Shown here one piece after another: positions 25,369-34,214 of a stretch of DNA of 64,000 nucleotides. Both the position numbers and the translations under genes were made by a program. Where the stretch lies: the NCBI GenBank assembly GCA_017451525.1, contig JAFTOD010000003.1, forward strand, positions 1 through 64,000, written 5' to 3'. The DNA comes from Paludibacteraceae bacterium (lineage in GTDB: Bacteria > Bacteroidota > Bacteroidia > Bacteroidales > Paludibacteraceae). The notes under the pieces are model-generated. The model was not told the DNA's origin. It ran no database searches and worked only from the letters and a program-made list of their open reading frames with translations. Numbering within the stretch: position 1 is the first letter of the stretch; each line of letters begins with the position of its first letter.

Positions 25369-26523
25369 AATATTATTTTTTATTAGTGTCCATATTTTGC
25401 ATTTCCGCACAGGAGTTGGTTGTAAGGGCTGTTCTGGAATATGTAGCACAAAACGCTTGTAATAGGATACGAGTAGGGTGGTCAATGGCAATGCAATAAT
25501 CATTCCCACGAAACCGAGCAATGACCCCCATACGGATAGACTAAGCAGAATCCATGCAGGACCCATGCCTGTGACATTGCCCATGATGGTAGGGACAAGT
25601 ACCATATTCTCTACTATTTGCACGAAAACAAACACCGCTACGATACAGAGTAGTACCACCCACAAAGGACGAGCGGTTTCTGCAGCCTGAATCAGGCCGA
25701 GTAATACCGCAGGAAAAGCACCCAATATTTGCAGGTATGGTACCAAATTCAGTACACCAATCATAATACCCAAACCAATGCCCATTGGCAGACCGATGAC
25801 CTGAAAACCAATAGCGAAAAGTATGCCGTTGATGGCAGCTACAAGGGCTTGCCCGCGGAAATAAGCATTCATATTGCGGTCAAGGTCACGCATCAGCATT
25901 ACAATGCTATCGCGGAAGCGTTCGGGGATATATTTATGCCAATTAGTGGAAATCTTTTCATAATCAATCAGCAGAAAAATGATGTACATTAAGCATACAA
26001 ACACTACCGCTAAACTCAAAATGGCATTCACACCACTACTAATCCAATCACCCAAAACAGGGATGACTTTCTTGATGCCTTGTTGCACTTCTTCAGATTG
26101 CAGAAGTGTCTTGATATCCAAACTCTGGATGATCTCTTCAATACGTGCATTGACGCGAGGCGAGAAATACTCATTGCCGTCCCATTGGGTGAGATAGGTC
26201 TTCACGCTATGCGAAAGAGAAGTGGCTTGACGACTGATAGCAGGTACCACGGCTGCTACTGCACCAGTGAGCAGTCCTATCACCAACAGAATAGTTACCA
26301 CGACCGACAATACGCGATTCTTCAGTCGGCACTTATGCTGAAAGAAATGCACGATAGGCGCCAACATATATGCCACCACAAAACTAATCAAAAATGGCAA
26401 CAACACACCACTCAGCCGACGAATGAGTGCATATAATGCTATCAACACAACGACAGTTATTATGCAGCGAACAATCGTTGCACGATTAAATGTCGTTTTG
26501 GTATTTTTCATTTCTTCTGCCAT
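23485..26523 (-). CDS. AI-2E (PerM/UPF0118) family permease in one frame with a CotH-type secreted protein
   Basis: A single frame of 1012 codons with no stop. Residues 1 to about 370 are a PerM/AI-2E family permease: about eight hydrophobic helices, with YFRGQALVAAINGILFAIG and the VPYLQILGAFPAVLLGL block typical of the family. It continues through PTPVRKCKIWTLIKNNI directly into MKKHLLTLTAIIFSTTLWA, a complete signal peptide at codon 386 (ATG 25368). The second part has an F5/8-type discoidin-like domain (NAFDGDLNTYYASFDRSYTW), a CotH kinase-like domain (RLRGNASLNFAKKPYRIKFE, CYQLCDQIEVNKNRVNI, GPVWDFDIAFDND) and a type IX secretion tail. The start ATG 26523 is the first in-frame ATG after the promoter at 26552. 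This may be a true fusion or a lost stop codon. Confidence 0.8.
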   Translation of the reverse strand: MAEEMKNTKTTFNRATIVRCIITVVVLIALYALIRRLSGVLLPFLISFVVAYMLAPIVHFFQHKCRLKNRVLSVVVTILLVIGLLTGAVAAVVPAISRQATSLSHSVKTYLTQWDGNEYFSPRVNARIEEIIQSLDIKTLLQSEEVQQGIKKVIPVLGDWISSGVNAILSLAVVFVCLMYIIFLLIDYEKISTNWHKYIPERFRDSIVMLMRDLDRNMNAYFRGQALVAAINGILFAIGFQVIGLPMGIGLGIMIGVLNLVPYLQILGAFPAVLLGLIQAAETARPLWVVLLCIVAVFVFVQIVENMVLVPTIMGNVTGMGPAWILLSLSVWGSLLGFVGMIIALPLTTLLVSYYKRFVLHIPEQPLQPTPVRKCKIWTLIKNNIMKKHLLTLTAIIFSTTLWASDSLLQGTPMGSPAVDYSNGSISTTVNQPANAFDGDLNTYYASFDRSYTWVGLDLGSPHVITRVGWSPRNDGVGPERVVLGMIEGANRSDFLDAVPLYLIDQKGVIGEMHYADIMVSKGFRYVRYVGPHDKRCNIAELAFYGHAGEGDESEFYLPSGIPVVIMNTVNAEEPYDKEHNIPSYVRIIDTDNTYVMDTATTRLRGNASLNFAKKPYRIKFESKQKPLDAPAKAKKWTLISNYGDKTLMRNLLAFHISEVMGMPYTPYGRSVDVILNGEYKGCYQLCDQIEVNKNRVNIDEMETSDISGEALTGGYLWEIDAYANQEKSWFTSKNNIPVTIKSPDEDDIKPEQSTYLKNFFDEMEATVYASYFDNKDYGWRSILDAETFLRHFLIGELSGNTDTYWSVYQYKKRGEKKAYTGPVWDFDIAFDNDYRTYPLNNKTEFVCFDGGSVAGSMGQFVRRIVLQDAQTIPELREIWGEARHNGIDATSLCAWIDSIATEIDRSQTLTFMRWDILNRQEHMNPVARGSFAAEVEYLKEYITKRVEWMDKRLGYTYIPTDIQSPITYSQSAIAIWDIMGRMIYSGKEMPQLQSGMYIIRDNGKTEIKLIQ
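23596..23637 (-). repeat. 7-base-period array in the CotH linker
   Basis: Six units (forward strand TATGGCT, ATTGCCG, ATTGGCT, ATAGGTG, ATTGGGG, ATTGAAT) encode the linker SPITYSQSAIAIW in front of the type IX tail. Confidence 0.8.
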
Positions 26524-26551
26524 AATACTCCATCGTACATAAAATAGCGTG

Positions 26552-26582
26552 CAAAGGTACAATAAAATTTACGAATCTGCAA
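26552..26582 (-). promoter_or_regulatory. Promoter of the permease-CotH-gltX unit
   Basis: On the reverse strand TACCTTTG (26559-26552) with TTGC (26582-26579) 19 bases upstream. It excludes the earlier in-frame start at 26562. Confidence 0.8.
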
Positions 26583-26618
26583 GTTATTTTTCATAAAAGT
26601 GATTTTTTGTTTGATTCA

Positions 26619-26650
26619 TTTGTATATGTATAAAAAAAATAGTACCTTTG
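26619..26650 (+). promoter_or_regulatory. Promoter of the nitroreductase gene
   Basis: TTTG (26619-26622), 20 bases, TACCTTTG (26643-26650); divergent from the permease promoter. Confidence 0.85.
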
Positions 26651-26676
26651 TAGCAAATTTTTTATTTTGATTAATT

Positions 26677-27186
26677 ATGCGTGATTTTCTGAGTTTGTGC
26701 CAAATACGGCGCTCGTATAGAAAATATACCAACCAACCAGTAGAGCAGGAGAAGTTGGACTACATCATTCGTTGTGCGCTCATGTCGCCTGCAGGCAAGA
26801 GAATGAACCCATGGCACTTCGTGGTAATCAAAAACGAAGAGATACTTCGACAATTAGCAGGTTGCCGCACATACGGCAGTGGTATGTTTGACACCGCTAT
26901 GGCAGGCATCGTGGTGGCTGCGGATACCAGCGTGATTGATACATGGCAATGCGATGCGGCTATTGCTGCGCAAAATATCTGGCTTGCTGCTGCAGACCAA
27001 GGACTGGGTGCATGTTGGTGCCATGTGTATCAAAGAGAAGGCGCGGAGGACTTGGTGCGTAAGTTAACTAATCTGCCAGAGAACTTCACCGTACTCTGCG
27101 TGATGTCGCTGGGCTACAAGAACGAAGAGCGCAAACCTTTCGACTTCGAGAAACTGCAATACGAGAAAGTTAGTCAGATCAATTAA
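26677..27186 (+). CDS. Nitroreductase family protein
   Basis: 169 residues, a short member of the FMN-dependent nitroreductase family. RRSYRKYTNQPVEQEKLDYIIRCALMSPAGKRMNPWHFVVI is the FMN-binding N-terminus, and AAIAAQNIWLAAADQGLGACWCHVY plus LCVMSLGYKNEERKPF complete the fold. It probably forms an NAD(P)H-dependent flavin dimer; the substrate is unknown. It is followed by a small lipoprotein gene 12 bases downstream. Confidence 0.9.
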   Translation: MRDFLSLCQIRRSYRKYTNQPVEQEKLDYIIRCALMSPAGKRMNPWHFVVIKNEEILRQLAGCRTYGSGMFDTAMAGIVVAADTSVIDTWQCDAAIAAQNIWLAAADQGLGACWCHVYQREGAEDLVRKLTNLPENFTVLCVMSLGYKNEERKPFDFEKLQYEKVSQIN

Positions 27187-27198
27187 AATTATAAAAAT

Positions 27199-27726
27199 AT
27201 GAAAAACTGTTATTATCTATGCATGTTATTCTTAGTGACGTTCGTGTGCACTAATTGTGAACCAAATAATCCTCATGTAGATTACAAAGAGGGAGAGGTA
27301 AATCAAATGATATTGTCAGTAGAAAATAAGGAAACTCTAGATATAATATTTCAACATGTAGAATCTACAAAAGCTAATGATTTGTTAAATGATGCAGAGG
27401 CTAAATGTGTATCTTTTATAGTTCGCTCCAAGACAGATTTGCAGCAATTAGCACCCAAAGGAGTTAATGTTCCTGATTTAGATTTTGAAAACTATAGCCT
27501 TGTGTGGTGTGTTTATGAATCACCATATTTGACGGCAAAAGTAACTAGTTATCGCATGTTTATGCAGAAAGACGGAGTGGCTCAATTAAATGTAGATTAT
27601 AAATGTACTTCTATTGCGGCTGCATTTGGTGAAAATTGCCATTATGCGTTGTTCGATGTACCTAGTGCCGCAATAAAATACATCAATGTTGCTTGTGTGC
27701 AAGAATCACGCAATTCGAATAACTAA
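27199..27726 (+). CDS. Hypothetical lipoprotein
   Basis: 175 residues. The signal peptide ends in a lipobox-like VCTNC-E (Cys20). The mature part is acidic, AT-rich in codons compared with its neighbours, and has no motif I recognise. It lies between the nitroreductase and pdxA with gaps of 12 and 25 bases, so the three genes are probably transcribed together. Contrast in base composition hints at recent acquisition, but this is weak. Confidence 0.7.
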   Translation: MKNCYYLCMLFLVTFVCTNCEPNNPHVDYKEGEVNQMILSVENKETLDIIFQHVESTKANDLLNDAEAKCVSFIVRSKTDLQQLAPKGVNVPDLDFENYSLVWCVYESPYLTAKVTSYRMFMQKDGVAQLNVDYKCTSIAAAFGENCHYALFDVPSAAIKYINVACVQESRNSNN

Positions 27727-27751
27727 GAATGATATTATATTTTAGATACAA

Positions 27752-28837
27752 ATGAAACCAACAATAGCAATTACAGCAGGCGATATCAATGGAGTAGGGT
27801 ATGAGATTATCCTCAAGTCGTTGGTGAATCCGCATATCTGCGAGATCTGTCGCCCTATCGTGTATGGCAACGCCAAAGTAGCACGCCAACATATGCAAAC
27901 CCTCGATGAGGAGTATCGCAATATCCAATGGAATATCATCCAAGACCCCAAACAGGCGAAAGATGGGCGACTGAACCTCATCACTTGCTACCCCGATGAC
28001 ACGCCTGTGCAATTAGGTGTATCCACACCCGAAGCAGGAAAAGCATCGCTCAAGAGCTTGCAACGCGCATGCCAAGACCTCAAGAACGGCCTGGTACACG
28101 CCATCGTGACGGCACCTATCAACAAGGATAATATCCAATCGGATGAGTTCCGCTATTCAGGACACACCGAGTACTTGACACAGCTATTCGGCGAAGGAAA
28201 AGATAGTCTGATGATGATGATTAGCGACCGTATGCGCGTAGCGTTGGTGTGCAACCATACGCCTATCGTCAAAGTGGCTGAGACCATCACTGAGGAGCGT
28301 ATCCTCAGCAAACTGGCTGTGCTTAACGACACCCTGAAGATGGACTTCACTTGTCGCAAGCCACGCATCGCCGTGTTGGCGCTCAACCCACACGCAGGTG
28401 ATAACGGACTGATTGGCGAGGAAGAGACCAATATCATTCGCCCTGCTATTGCCAAGGCGCAGGAACAAGGTATCTGGGCTTTTGGTCCTTATTCGGCTGA
28501 CGGTTTCTTTGGCGCAGGACAATACAATCACTTCGATGCCGTGTTGGCCATGTACCACGATCAGGGGTTGGCACCATTCAAGGCTTTGGATATGAGTGGC
28601 GTGAACTTCACCGCAGGACTGCCAATAGTGCGCACCTCGCCCGATCATGGAACAGCATACAGTTTGGCAGGTAAGAACGAAGCCGATGCAACCAGCATTT
28701 TGCACGCTATCTATGCCGCTATAGACGTTCTGCGCCAGCGTGAGGAGAACGAGAAACTGCTCGCCAACCAACTCGTGGTGGAAGTCAAAGAAGTGAAGAA
28801 AGAGTACAAAGTAGAGAAATTCGTTCCGCAGGATTGA
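27752..28837 (+). CDS. pdxA: 4-hydroxythreonine-4-phosphate dehydrogenase
   Basis: 361 residues. PdxA oxidises 4-phosphohydroxy-L-threonine in pyridoxal phosphate synthesis. Motifs: ITAGDINGVGYEIILK, IVTAPINKDNIQSDEFRYSGHTEYL, LNPHAGDNGLIGEEE, and YHDQGLAPFKALDMSGVNFTAGLPIVRTSPDHGTA with the metal-binding histidines. A C-terminal tail rich in Lys and Glu follows. The downstream terminator is the head of composite repeat copy 2. Confidence 0.94.
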   Translation: MKPTIAITAGDINGVGYEIILKSLVNPHICEICRPIVYGNAKVARQHMQTLDEEYRNIQWNIIQDPKQAKDGRLNLITCYPDDTPVQLGVSTPEAGKASLKSLQRACQDLKNGLVHAIVTAPINKDNIQSDEFRYSGHTEYLTQLFGEGKDSLMMMISDRMRVALVCNHTPIVKVAETITEERILSKLAVLNDTLKMDFTCRKPRIAVLALNPHAGDNGLIGEEETNIIRPAIAKAQEQGIWAFGPYSADGFFGAGQYNHFDAVLAMYHDQGLAPFKALDMSGVNFTAGLPIVRTSPDHGTAYSLAGKNEADATSILHAIYAAIDVLRQREENEKLLANQLVVEVKEVKKEYKVEKFVPQD

Positions 28838-28875
28838 TACCAAATTTCTATTCGAACGCTCTCCCCAACAGATAT

Positions 28876-28913
28876 TCGCCATTTGTGTTTCATGCACAAG
28901 TGGCGTTTTTTTT
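28876..28913 (+). terminator. Terminator after pdxA
   Basis: CGCCATTTGTG-tttcatg-CACAAGTGGCG stem followed by T8; same loop as at 8721-8762, with compensatory changes in the stem. Confidence 0.88.
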
Positions 28914-29150
28914 AAGATTTCCTTCCCATTATACCTTATATATACACTCCGTGCTAAAAACCAAGGATGAACCAAAGACGAACCTAGGATGAACCTACCA
29001 ACTCTCAAACTCAAAAAAGTACTTTTATTAAGATTGACTTTCTCTTTACCTCTCTTATACCTTTCCTTATTCCACCGACCGACAACCGAGAGAACACCGA
29101 CAGAACTCCGACTCAACTCCTTGCCTACAAAAAGTGCTTTTTGTTAAGAT
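28905..29150 (+). repeat. Composite intergenic repeat, copy 2
   Basis: Same order as 8789-9140: a degenerate TTTTAAGATT after the terminator, four 11-base units of AACCAAGGATG type (28959-29002), the 19-mer AAGTACTTTTATTAAGATT (29017), five 11-base units starting ACCGACCGACA (29074-29128), and a third motif copy at 29132. The second array has one unit fewer than copy 1, so copy number has changed by whole units. Confidence 0.75.
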
Positions 29151-29249
29151 CACCTAAAAAGGTTGTCCCCCTCCTAATACGCATTTCTCTCCCGCCTCTT
29201 GTTAAGCTCTCGCGGTTCCGTCCGTGAGAAAATCCCCGCCTCTAATCTA

Positions 29250-29286
29250 AAAAAATGCACTTTCCCGCAAAAAAAGTGCATTTTTC
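29250..29286 (+). terminator. Isolated hairpin with T-rich tail
   Basis: AAAATGCACTTT/AAAGTGCATTTT stem followed by TTCTTT. No gene ends nearby; it may end transcripts that pass the terminator at 28876, or insulate the promoter at 29322. Confidence 0.6.
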
Positions 29287-29321
29287 TTTACATACTGACA
29301 AGTTTTAGCAGTTTGATATAC

Positions 29322-29329
29322 TACCTTTG
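29322..29329 (+). promoter_or_regulatory. Candidate orphan promoter
   Basis: TACCTTTG followed by GCAGCCGATTTT, the same start context as the HU gene. No good -33 box at the usual distance. Downstream there is only the hairpin repeat 29395-29770, preceded by a C8 run at 29359-29366, so it may drive a non-coding transcript. Confidence 0.45.
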
Positions 29330-29394
29330 CAGCCGATTTTGATAAGATTGTATGTTTACCCCCCCCTATAGCAACTCACAAGGATTTCTTGTTA

Positions 29395-29770
29395 CTTCAC
29401 TTTCGACACAATCTTCGGCACAATCTTCGGCGCGCGAAAACTTTTTTTCAAAAAAAATATACTCACGCGGGAAGCATAGTAAATACTACACTTCCCGCGT
29501 GTTGTATATACCATCTTACCCTCCAAATTCTCCAATCTTCGGCGCAAAACCCCTTCCGCGCCGAAGATTTTTGCAGCATTATTATAGAGGCGCATCGAAA
29601 GTGGAAAGGTGAAAAGTGAAAACACAAAAGCCACCGCTGTGATACAACTAGGCAACAGATGTGCTACAGTGGTCGCGAAGTGGTCATGTAGCCCGCAGTC
29701 AACTTGAGAGTGATTTGATAGCCACCGAAAGCCCACAGATCTCCTATAGATGTGCTATGGTGGTCCCGAA
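29395..29770 (+). repeat. Hairpin-rich intergenic repeat, copy 2
   Basis: Perfect hairpins CACGCGGGAAG/CTTCCCGCGTG (29464-29501) and AATCTTCGGCGC/GCGCCGAAGATT (29534-29569), then a 7-base array of GAAAGTG type (29597-29631), then the block shared with 13740-14060 (ACAACTAGGCAACAGATGTGC and onward). An internal direct repeat AGATGTGCTAYRGTGGTC occurs at about 29658 and 29749. Confidence 0.72.
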
Positions 29771-29829
29771 ACTTGTGGCGGATTTTTGTGGATGATTTTC
29801 AGTGTAACTGAAATAAAATAGTTCTAATA

Positions 29830-29861
29830 TTTGCATATCCCGTAAAAAAATTGTACCTTTG
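29830..29861 (+). promoter_or_regulatory. Promoter of alaS
   Basis: TTTG (29830-29833), 20 bases, TACCTTTG (29854-29861). Confidence 0.87.
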
Positions 29862-29903
29862 CAGGATTTTTGATACAATAGCGAAATTAAATAAACAAAA
29901 TAT

Positions 29904-32501
29904 ATGACAAGCAAAGAGATTAGACAATCCTTTTTGGATTATTTTGAGAAGAAGGGACACAAGATTGTACCTTCAGCACCCATGGTCATCAAAGATGACC
30001 CTACACTGATGTTTACCAATGCAGGTATGAACCCATGGAAGGGTATCATCCTCGGTAATGACCCTATACAATATCCTCGCGTAGCGGACTCGCAGAAGTG
30101 CCTGCGCGTGAGCGGTAAGCACAACGACCTCGAGGAAGTAGGTCACGATACCTATCACCATACCATGTTCGAGATGCTCGGCAACTGGTCGTTTGGCGAT
30201 TACTTCAAAGCAGGTGCCATTGACATGGCGTGGGAGTACCTTGTGGACGTGCTGAAACTTGACCCAAAGAACCTCTATGTAACCGTGTTCGAGGGTTCGC
30301 CAGAAGAGGGCATCGAGCGCGACAACGAGGCAGCAGAGATCTGGGCTAAGCACTTGCCTGCCGACCATATCCTCAACGGCAACAAGCACGACAACTTCTG
30401 GGAGATGGGCGATACAGGTCCTTGTGGTCCTTGCTCTGAGATTCACGTGGATAGCCGTAGCGAGGAGGAGAAAGCGGCTCTCTCTGGTCGCGAACTCGTC
30501 AATAAAGACCACCCACAAGTGATTGAGATTTGGAACCTCGTGTTCATGCAATACAATCGCAAAGCCGATGGCTCGCTTGACACCTTGCCAAACAAAGTAA
30601 TCGATACAGGTATGGGCTTCGAGCGTTTGGTGCGCACCATGCAAGGCAAACAATCGAACTATGATACCGATGTGTTCCAACCAATGCTGAAGAAGATTGG
30701 TGAGATATGCGGTGCTGAATACGGCAAAGAGGAGAAAGTGGATGTGGCTATGCGCGTGATTGCCGACCATATCCGTACTATCGCCTTCGCTATTGCTGAT
30801 GGTCAGTTGCCAAGCAACGAGAAGGCAGGTTATGTGATTCGCCGAATCTTGCGCCGTGCAGTGCGCTATGGCTACACCTTCCTCGGACAACGCGAAGCGT
30901 TTATGTACAAACTGGTGCCACAACTCATTGCCGACATGGGCGAAGCATATCCTGAATTGGTGAAGCAAGAGGCACAAATCACCCCTGTAATAAAGAGCGA
31001 GGAGGACGGTTTCCTCCGCACACTGGACAAGGGTATCTCTTTGCTCGACAAACTGATGAAAGAGGCGAAAGGTAAAGAGATTTCGGGTGTGGATGTGTTC
31101 ACATTGAAAGATACATACGGTTTCCCTCTCGACCTTACTCAATTGATTTTGAGCGAGAACGGCTTTACCACCAATGAGGAGGAGTACAACAAGGCATTGG
31201 AGCACCAAAAAGAGATGGGTCGCCAAGCCAACAAACAAGAACTGGGCGACTGGGTAGTGATTAACGAAGGTGAGACAGAGTTTGATGGATACGACATGTT
31301 GCAATGCGAAACACAAGTGTTGCGCTACCGCAAAGTGAACCAAAAGGGCAAAGAACTCTATCAAGTAGTGCTTAGCCAAACACCATTCTACGCCGAGATG
31401 GGTGGTGAGGTAGGCGATTCGGGTACATTGGGCAATGTGCGCGTGTTGGATACCAAACGTGAGAACAATCTGGCAGTACACCTCTGTGCGGAATTGCCTG
31501 AGAATATCAAGAGCAAGATGATGGCTGAGGTAGATGTGGCTCGTCGTCAAGCTATTGCTTGTAACCACACTGCTACGCATATCATACACTACGCATTGCG
31601 CCAAGTGTTGGGCGAGCATGTGGAGCAAAAAGGTAGCTACGTATCGGCAGACAGCTTGCGCTTTGACTTCTCACACTTCCAGAAAGTGAGTGCGGAGGAG
31701 CTTCGCCAAGTGGAGATGCTTGCCAACGAGATGATTCGCCAAGACTTGCCTCTTGAGGAATGTCGTAACACCCCAATAGAGAAAGCCAAAGAAATGGGTG
31801 CTATGGCACTCTTCGGCGAGAAATATGGCGATGAGGTACGTGTCATCAAGTACGGCCCATCCGCAGAGTTGTGCGGTGGTTGCCACGTGGCAAGTACGGG
31901 TAAGATTGGTGCGGTGCGCATTGTGATGGAGACCAGTGTGGCTGCGGGTATTCGCCGTATTGAGGCAGTGACAGCAGCCAAGGCCGATGAACTCTACTAC
32001 AAGCAAGTGGATATGATTGGCGGTCTGCGTGCGCTGTTCAACAACGCTCCTGACTTGGCAGGCGCTATCCGCAAAGCCATTGATGAGAACGCGGGCTTGA
32101 AGAAGCAGATTGAGGCCTTCATGGCTGAGAAAGTAGAACGTTTCCGCGATGAACTCCTTGCCAAAGCAGAAGACTACAATGGCATCAAACTGGTGCGCGT
32201 AGAAGGCACCGTAGATGCTAACTTGCTGCGTAATGTGCCCATGTTGCTGAAAGGCAAGTTTACGGATGTGAAGTTCGCTGTAGTAGGTGCTACCGAGTGG
32301 GAAGGCAAACCAATGATTACCGTGGTATTGTCGCAACCACTGGTAGATGCAGGCAAGAACGCAGGTCAGATCATCAAGTCGGCTGCTAAGCATATCCAAG
32401 GCGGTGGCGGCGGTCAAGCATGGATGGCTACCGCAGGTGGTCGCAATGTAGCAGGATTAGGTGCTGCTATGGAGGAAATGTTAAATGCTATTGTTGGATA
32501 A
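29904..32501 (+). CDS. alaS: Alanyl-tRNA synthetase
   Basis: 865 residues, full length for the family. Class II catalytic domain at the N-terminus ([51 protein letters not shown]), the editing domain with [16 protein letters not shown] and [16 protein letters not shown] (zinc/editing site residues), and the C-terminal oligomerisation part with [14 protein letters not shown]. It charges tRNA-Ala and hydrolyses mischarged tRNA. Guanine deaminase follows with no gap. Confidence 0.96.
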   Translation: MTSKEIRQSFLDYFEKKGHKIVPSAPMVIKDDPTLMFTNAGMNPWKGIILGNDPIQYPRVADSQKCLRVSGKHNDLEEVGHDTYHHTMFEMLGNWSFGDYFKAGAIDMAWEYLVDVLKLDPKNLYVTVFEGSPEEGIERDNEAAEIWAKHLPADHILNGNKHDNFWEMGDTGPCGPCSEIHVDSRSEEEKAALSGRELVNKDHPQVIEIWNLVFMQYNRKADGSLDTLPNKVIDTGMGFERLVRTMQGKQSNYDTDVFQPMLKKIGEICGAEYGKEEKVDVAMRVIADHIRTIAFAIADGQLPSNEKAGYVIRRILRRAVRYGYTFLGQREAFMYKLVPQLIADMGEAYPELVKQEAQITPVIKSEEDGFLRTLDKGISLLDKLMKEAKGKEISGVDVFTLKDTYGFPLDLTQLILSENGFTTNEEEYNKALEHQKEMGRQANKQELGDWVVINEGETEFDGYDMLQCETQVLRYRKVNQKGKELYQVVLSQTPFYAEMGGEVGDSGTLGNVRVLDTKRENNLAVHLCAELPENIKSKMMAEVDVARRQAIACNHTATHIIHYALRQVLGEHVEQKGSYVSADSLRFDFSHFQKVSAEELRQVEMLANEMIRQDLPLEECRNTPIEKAKEMGAMALFGEKYGDEVRVIKYGPSAELCGGCHVASTGKIGAVRIVMETSVAAGIRRIEAVTAAKADELYYKQVDMIGGLRALFNNAPDLAGAIRKAIDENAGLKKQIEAFMAEKVERFRDELLAKAEDYNGIKLVRVEGTVDANLLRNVPMLLKGKFTDVKFAVVGATEWEGKPMITVVLSQPLVDAGKNAGQIIKSAAKHIQGGGGGQAWMATAGGRNVAGLGAAMEEMLNAIVG

Positions 32502-33773
32502 GTGACAATATATCAGGCAAATATTCTATTTACATCGTCGCCTACACAATTCGAAGTGTATGAGCGAGGGTATATCGCTGTTGATGAACAGGGAGTGATT
32601 CAGGGAGTATATCACTCGCTGCCAGATGGTCTGATGTATGACCAACTGGTGGATTTTGGTGACAAATTGCTGATACCAGCGATGAATGATTTGCATGTAC
32701 ATGCACCACAGTTCTGTAACATGGGAATAGCTATGGATATGCAACTGATACCTTGGCTCAATACCTATGTTTTTCCAGAGGAAGCCAAGTTTGCAGATGA
32801 AGCATATGCTGAAACAGTTTACCATTCTTTTGTTTCGGAACTATGGCGTCAAGGTACGATGCGTGCTGCGGTATTTGCTACATCTCACACACCTGCAACG
32901 CAAATACTTGCTCGCAGCTTTGCTGATGCTGGTATGGGGGCTCTGATTGGTTTGGTAGGCATGGATCGGCATGCGCCAGATAACTTGTGCAATACACCAA
33001 TATCATGGGTTAGCGGTATGAAAGCTTTGGTAGATACGATGGCAGAAATGCCATTGGTAAAACCAATCATCACTCCGCGTTTTATTCCTTCGTGCACACC
33101 AGAAATGCTGCAAACGATGGGAGAGATGGCACAGCAGACCACACTGCCAGTACAATCGCATTTGAGCGAAAATCAGCAAGAAATAGCCTGGGTACAAGAA
33201 TTAGAGCCAGCATCTACATGCTATGGCGATGCATATCATCGCTATGGTTTGTTTGGAGATACACCTACGCTAATGGCGCATTGTTGTTATACCGAAGGTG
33301 AGGAATTGCGTCTGATGCGCGAGCAGAATGTATGCGTAGTACATTGTCCGACATCCAACTGCAATTTGGCATCTGGTATAGCTCCTGTACGAAAATTTTT
33401 GCAAGCAGGACTGAACGTTGTACTGGGTTCTGATATTGCAGGTGGACACCATCTTAGCATGTTCCGCGTGATGCAGTATGCTGTGCAGATGAGTAAATTG
33501 CAATATGTATCATCCAATGGTCAGTATCCATTCTTGACATTATCGGAAGTGTTTTATATGGCTACAAAAGCAGGTGGTGCCTTCTTTGGGCAAGTAGGCA
33601 GTTTTGAACCTGGGTATGCTTTCGATGCACTTGTCATCGATGACCTCTGTCTTTCGCCTCATAGCATGGATGCCACATCGCCTATTCATCGCCTCGAACG
33701 TTTTATCTATTTGGGTGATGATCGCCATATACAACATCGCTTCTGTCAAGGCAACGAAATCAATCAACCATAG
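32502..33773 (+). CDS. guaD: Guanine deaminase (amidohydrolase family)
   Basis: 423 residues, TIM-barrel metal-dependent amidohydrolase that converts guanine to xanthine. The family signature is HVHAPQ (residues 65-70), with QSHLSE, MAHCCY and GSDIAGG supplying the remaining metal ligands, and VVHCPTSNCNL also typical of guanine deaminases. The start is the GTG at 32502 directly after the alaS stop, so translation is likely coupled. Other cyclic amidine deaminases remain possible, but the HVHAPQ form favours GuaD. Confidence 0.85.
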   Translation: MTIYQANILFTSSPTQFEVYERGYIAVDEQGVIQGVYHSLPDGLMYDQLVDFGDKLLIPAMNDLHVHAPQFCNMGIAMDMQLIPWLNTYVFPEEAKFADEAYAETVYHSFVSELWRQGTMRAAVFATSHTPATQILARSFADAGMGALIGLVGMDRHAPDNLCNTPISWVSGMKALVDTMAEMPLVKPIITPRFIPSCTPEMLQTMGEMAQQTTLPVQSHLSENQQEIAWVQELEPASTCYGDAYHRYGLFGDTPTLMAHCCYTEGEELRLMREQNVCVVHCPTSNCNLASGIAPVRKFLQAGLNVVLGSDIAGGHHLSMFRVMQYAVQMSKLQYVSSNGQYPFLTLSEVFYMATKAGGAFFGQVGSFEPGYAFDALVIDDLCLSPHSMDATSPIHRLERFIYLGDDRHIQHRFCQGNEINQP

Positions 33774-33785
33774 ATAGTTATATAG

Positions 33786-34214
33786 ATGAAAACCCTAACT
33801 GGGCGACTGCCTATGAAATATCGTTCTGCGGTTCGTTTCGTGCTCGTTGGAGCACTTGGAACGGGCATTCAGTATGGTATCTACTATCTGCTGTTGGATA
33901 TATTTCAACGCCATTGGCAAGACTTGGGCATTCTTACTTCTGTTGCTTTTACAGCAGGTTTCATCATTGAGATGATATGCAACTATTTCATCACTAGTTT
34001 CTATACTTTCAAGATGCGTCCTAGTTGGAAGAATGCAGGCGGTTTTCTATTTGGACGAGCCATTAATTATGTGCTTCAACTCCTGCTACTCAACCTGTTG
34101 ATATGGTTGCATCTCTCTGAAGAATATTCGGGAATATTAGCCATCATGTTGGCTGGTGTAATCAACTATTTTGTGTTACTACCTTTTTATAAGGATAAAA
34201 AACGAGAAAAATAA
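33786..34214 (+). CDS. GtrA-like family membrane protein
   Basis: 142 residues with four hydrophobic helices. RFVLVGALGTGIQYGIYYLLLD and FIIEMICNYFITSFYTFK are the GtrA-like signature; GtrA proteins are thought to move polyprenyl-linked sugars across the inner membrane. Either ATG 33786 or the in-frame ATG at 33813 (MKYRSAVRF) could be used. It overlaps the following gene by one base. Confidence 0.88.
   Translation: MKTLTGRLPMKYRSAVRFVLVGALGTGIQYGIYYLLLDIFQRHWQDLGILTSVAFTAGFIIEMICNYFITSFYTFKMRPSWKNAGGFLFGRAINYVLQLLLLNLLIWLHLSEEYSGILAIMLAGVINYFVLLPFYKDKKREK

Noticed and set aside
28184-29116. A 310-codon reverse frame across pdxA and the composite repeat
   Set aside because: Antisense to pdxA for half its length and made of repeat arrays for the rest; no protein-like features.
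29352-29612. An 86-codon frame after the orphan promoter
   Set aside because: It runs through perfect hairpins of the repeat, has a low-complexity composition, and has no counterpart in copy 1 at 13740.
29973-31628. A 551-codon open frame on the reverse strand
   Set aside because: It is fully antisense to alaS, whose protein is unambiguous; the frame has no recognisable motif and is a codon-bias shadow.
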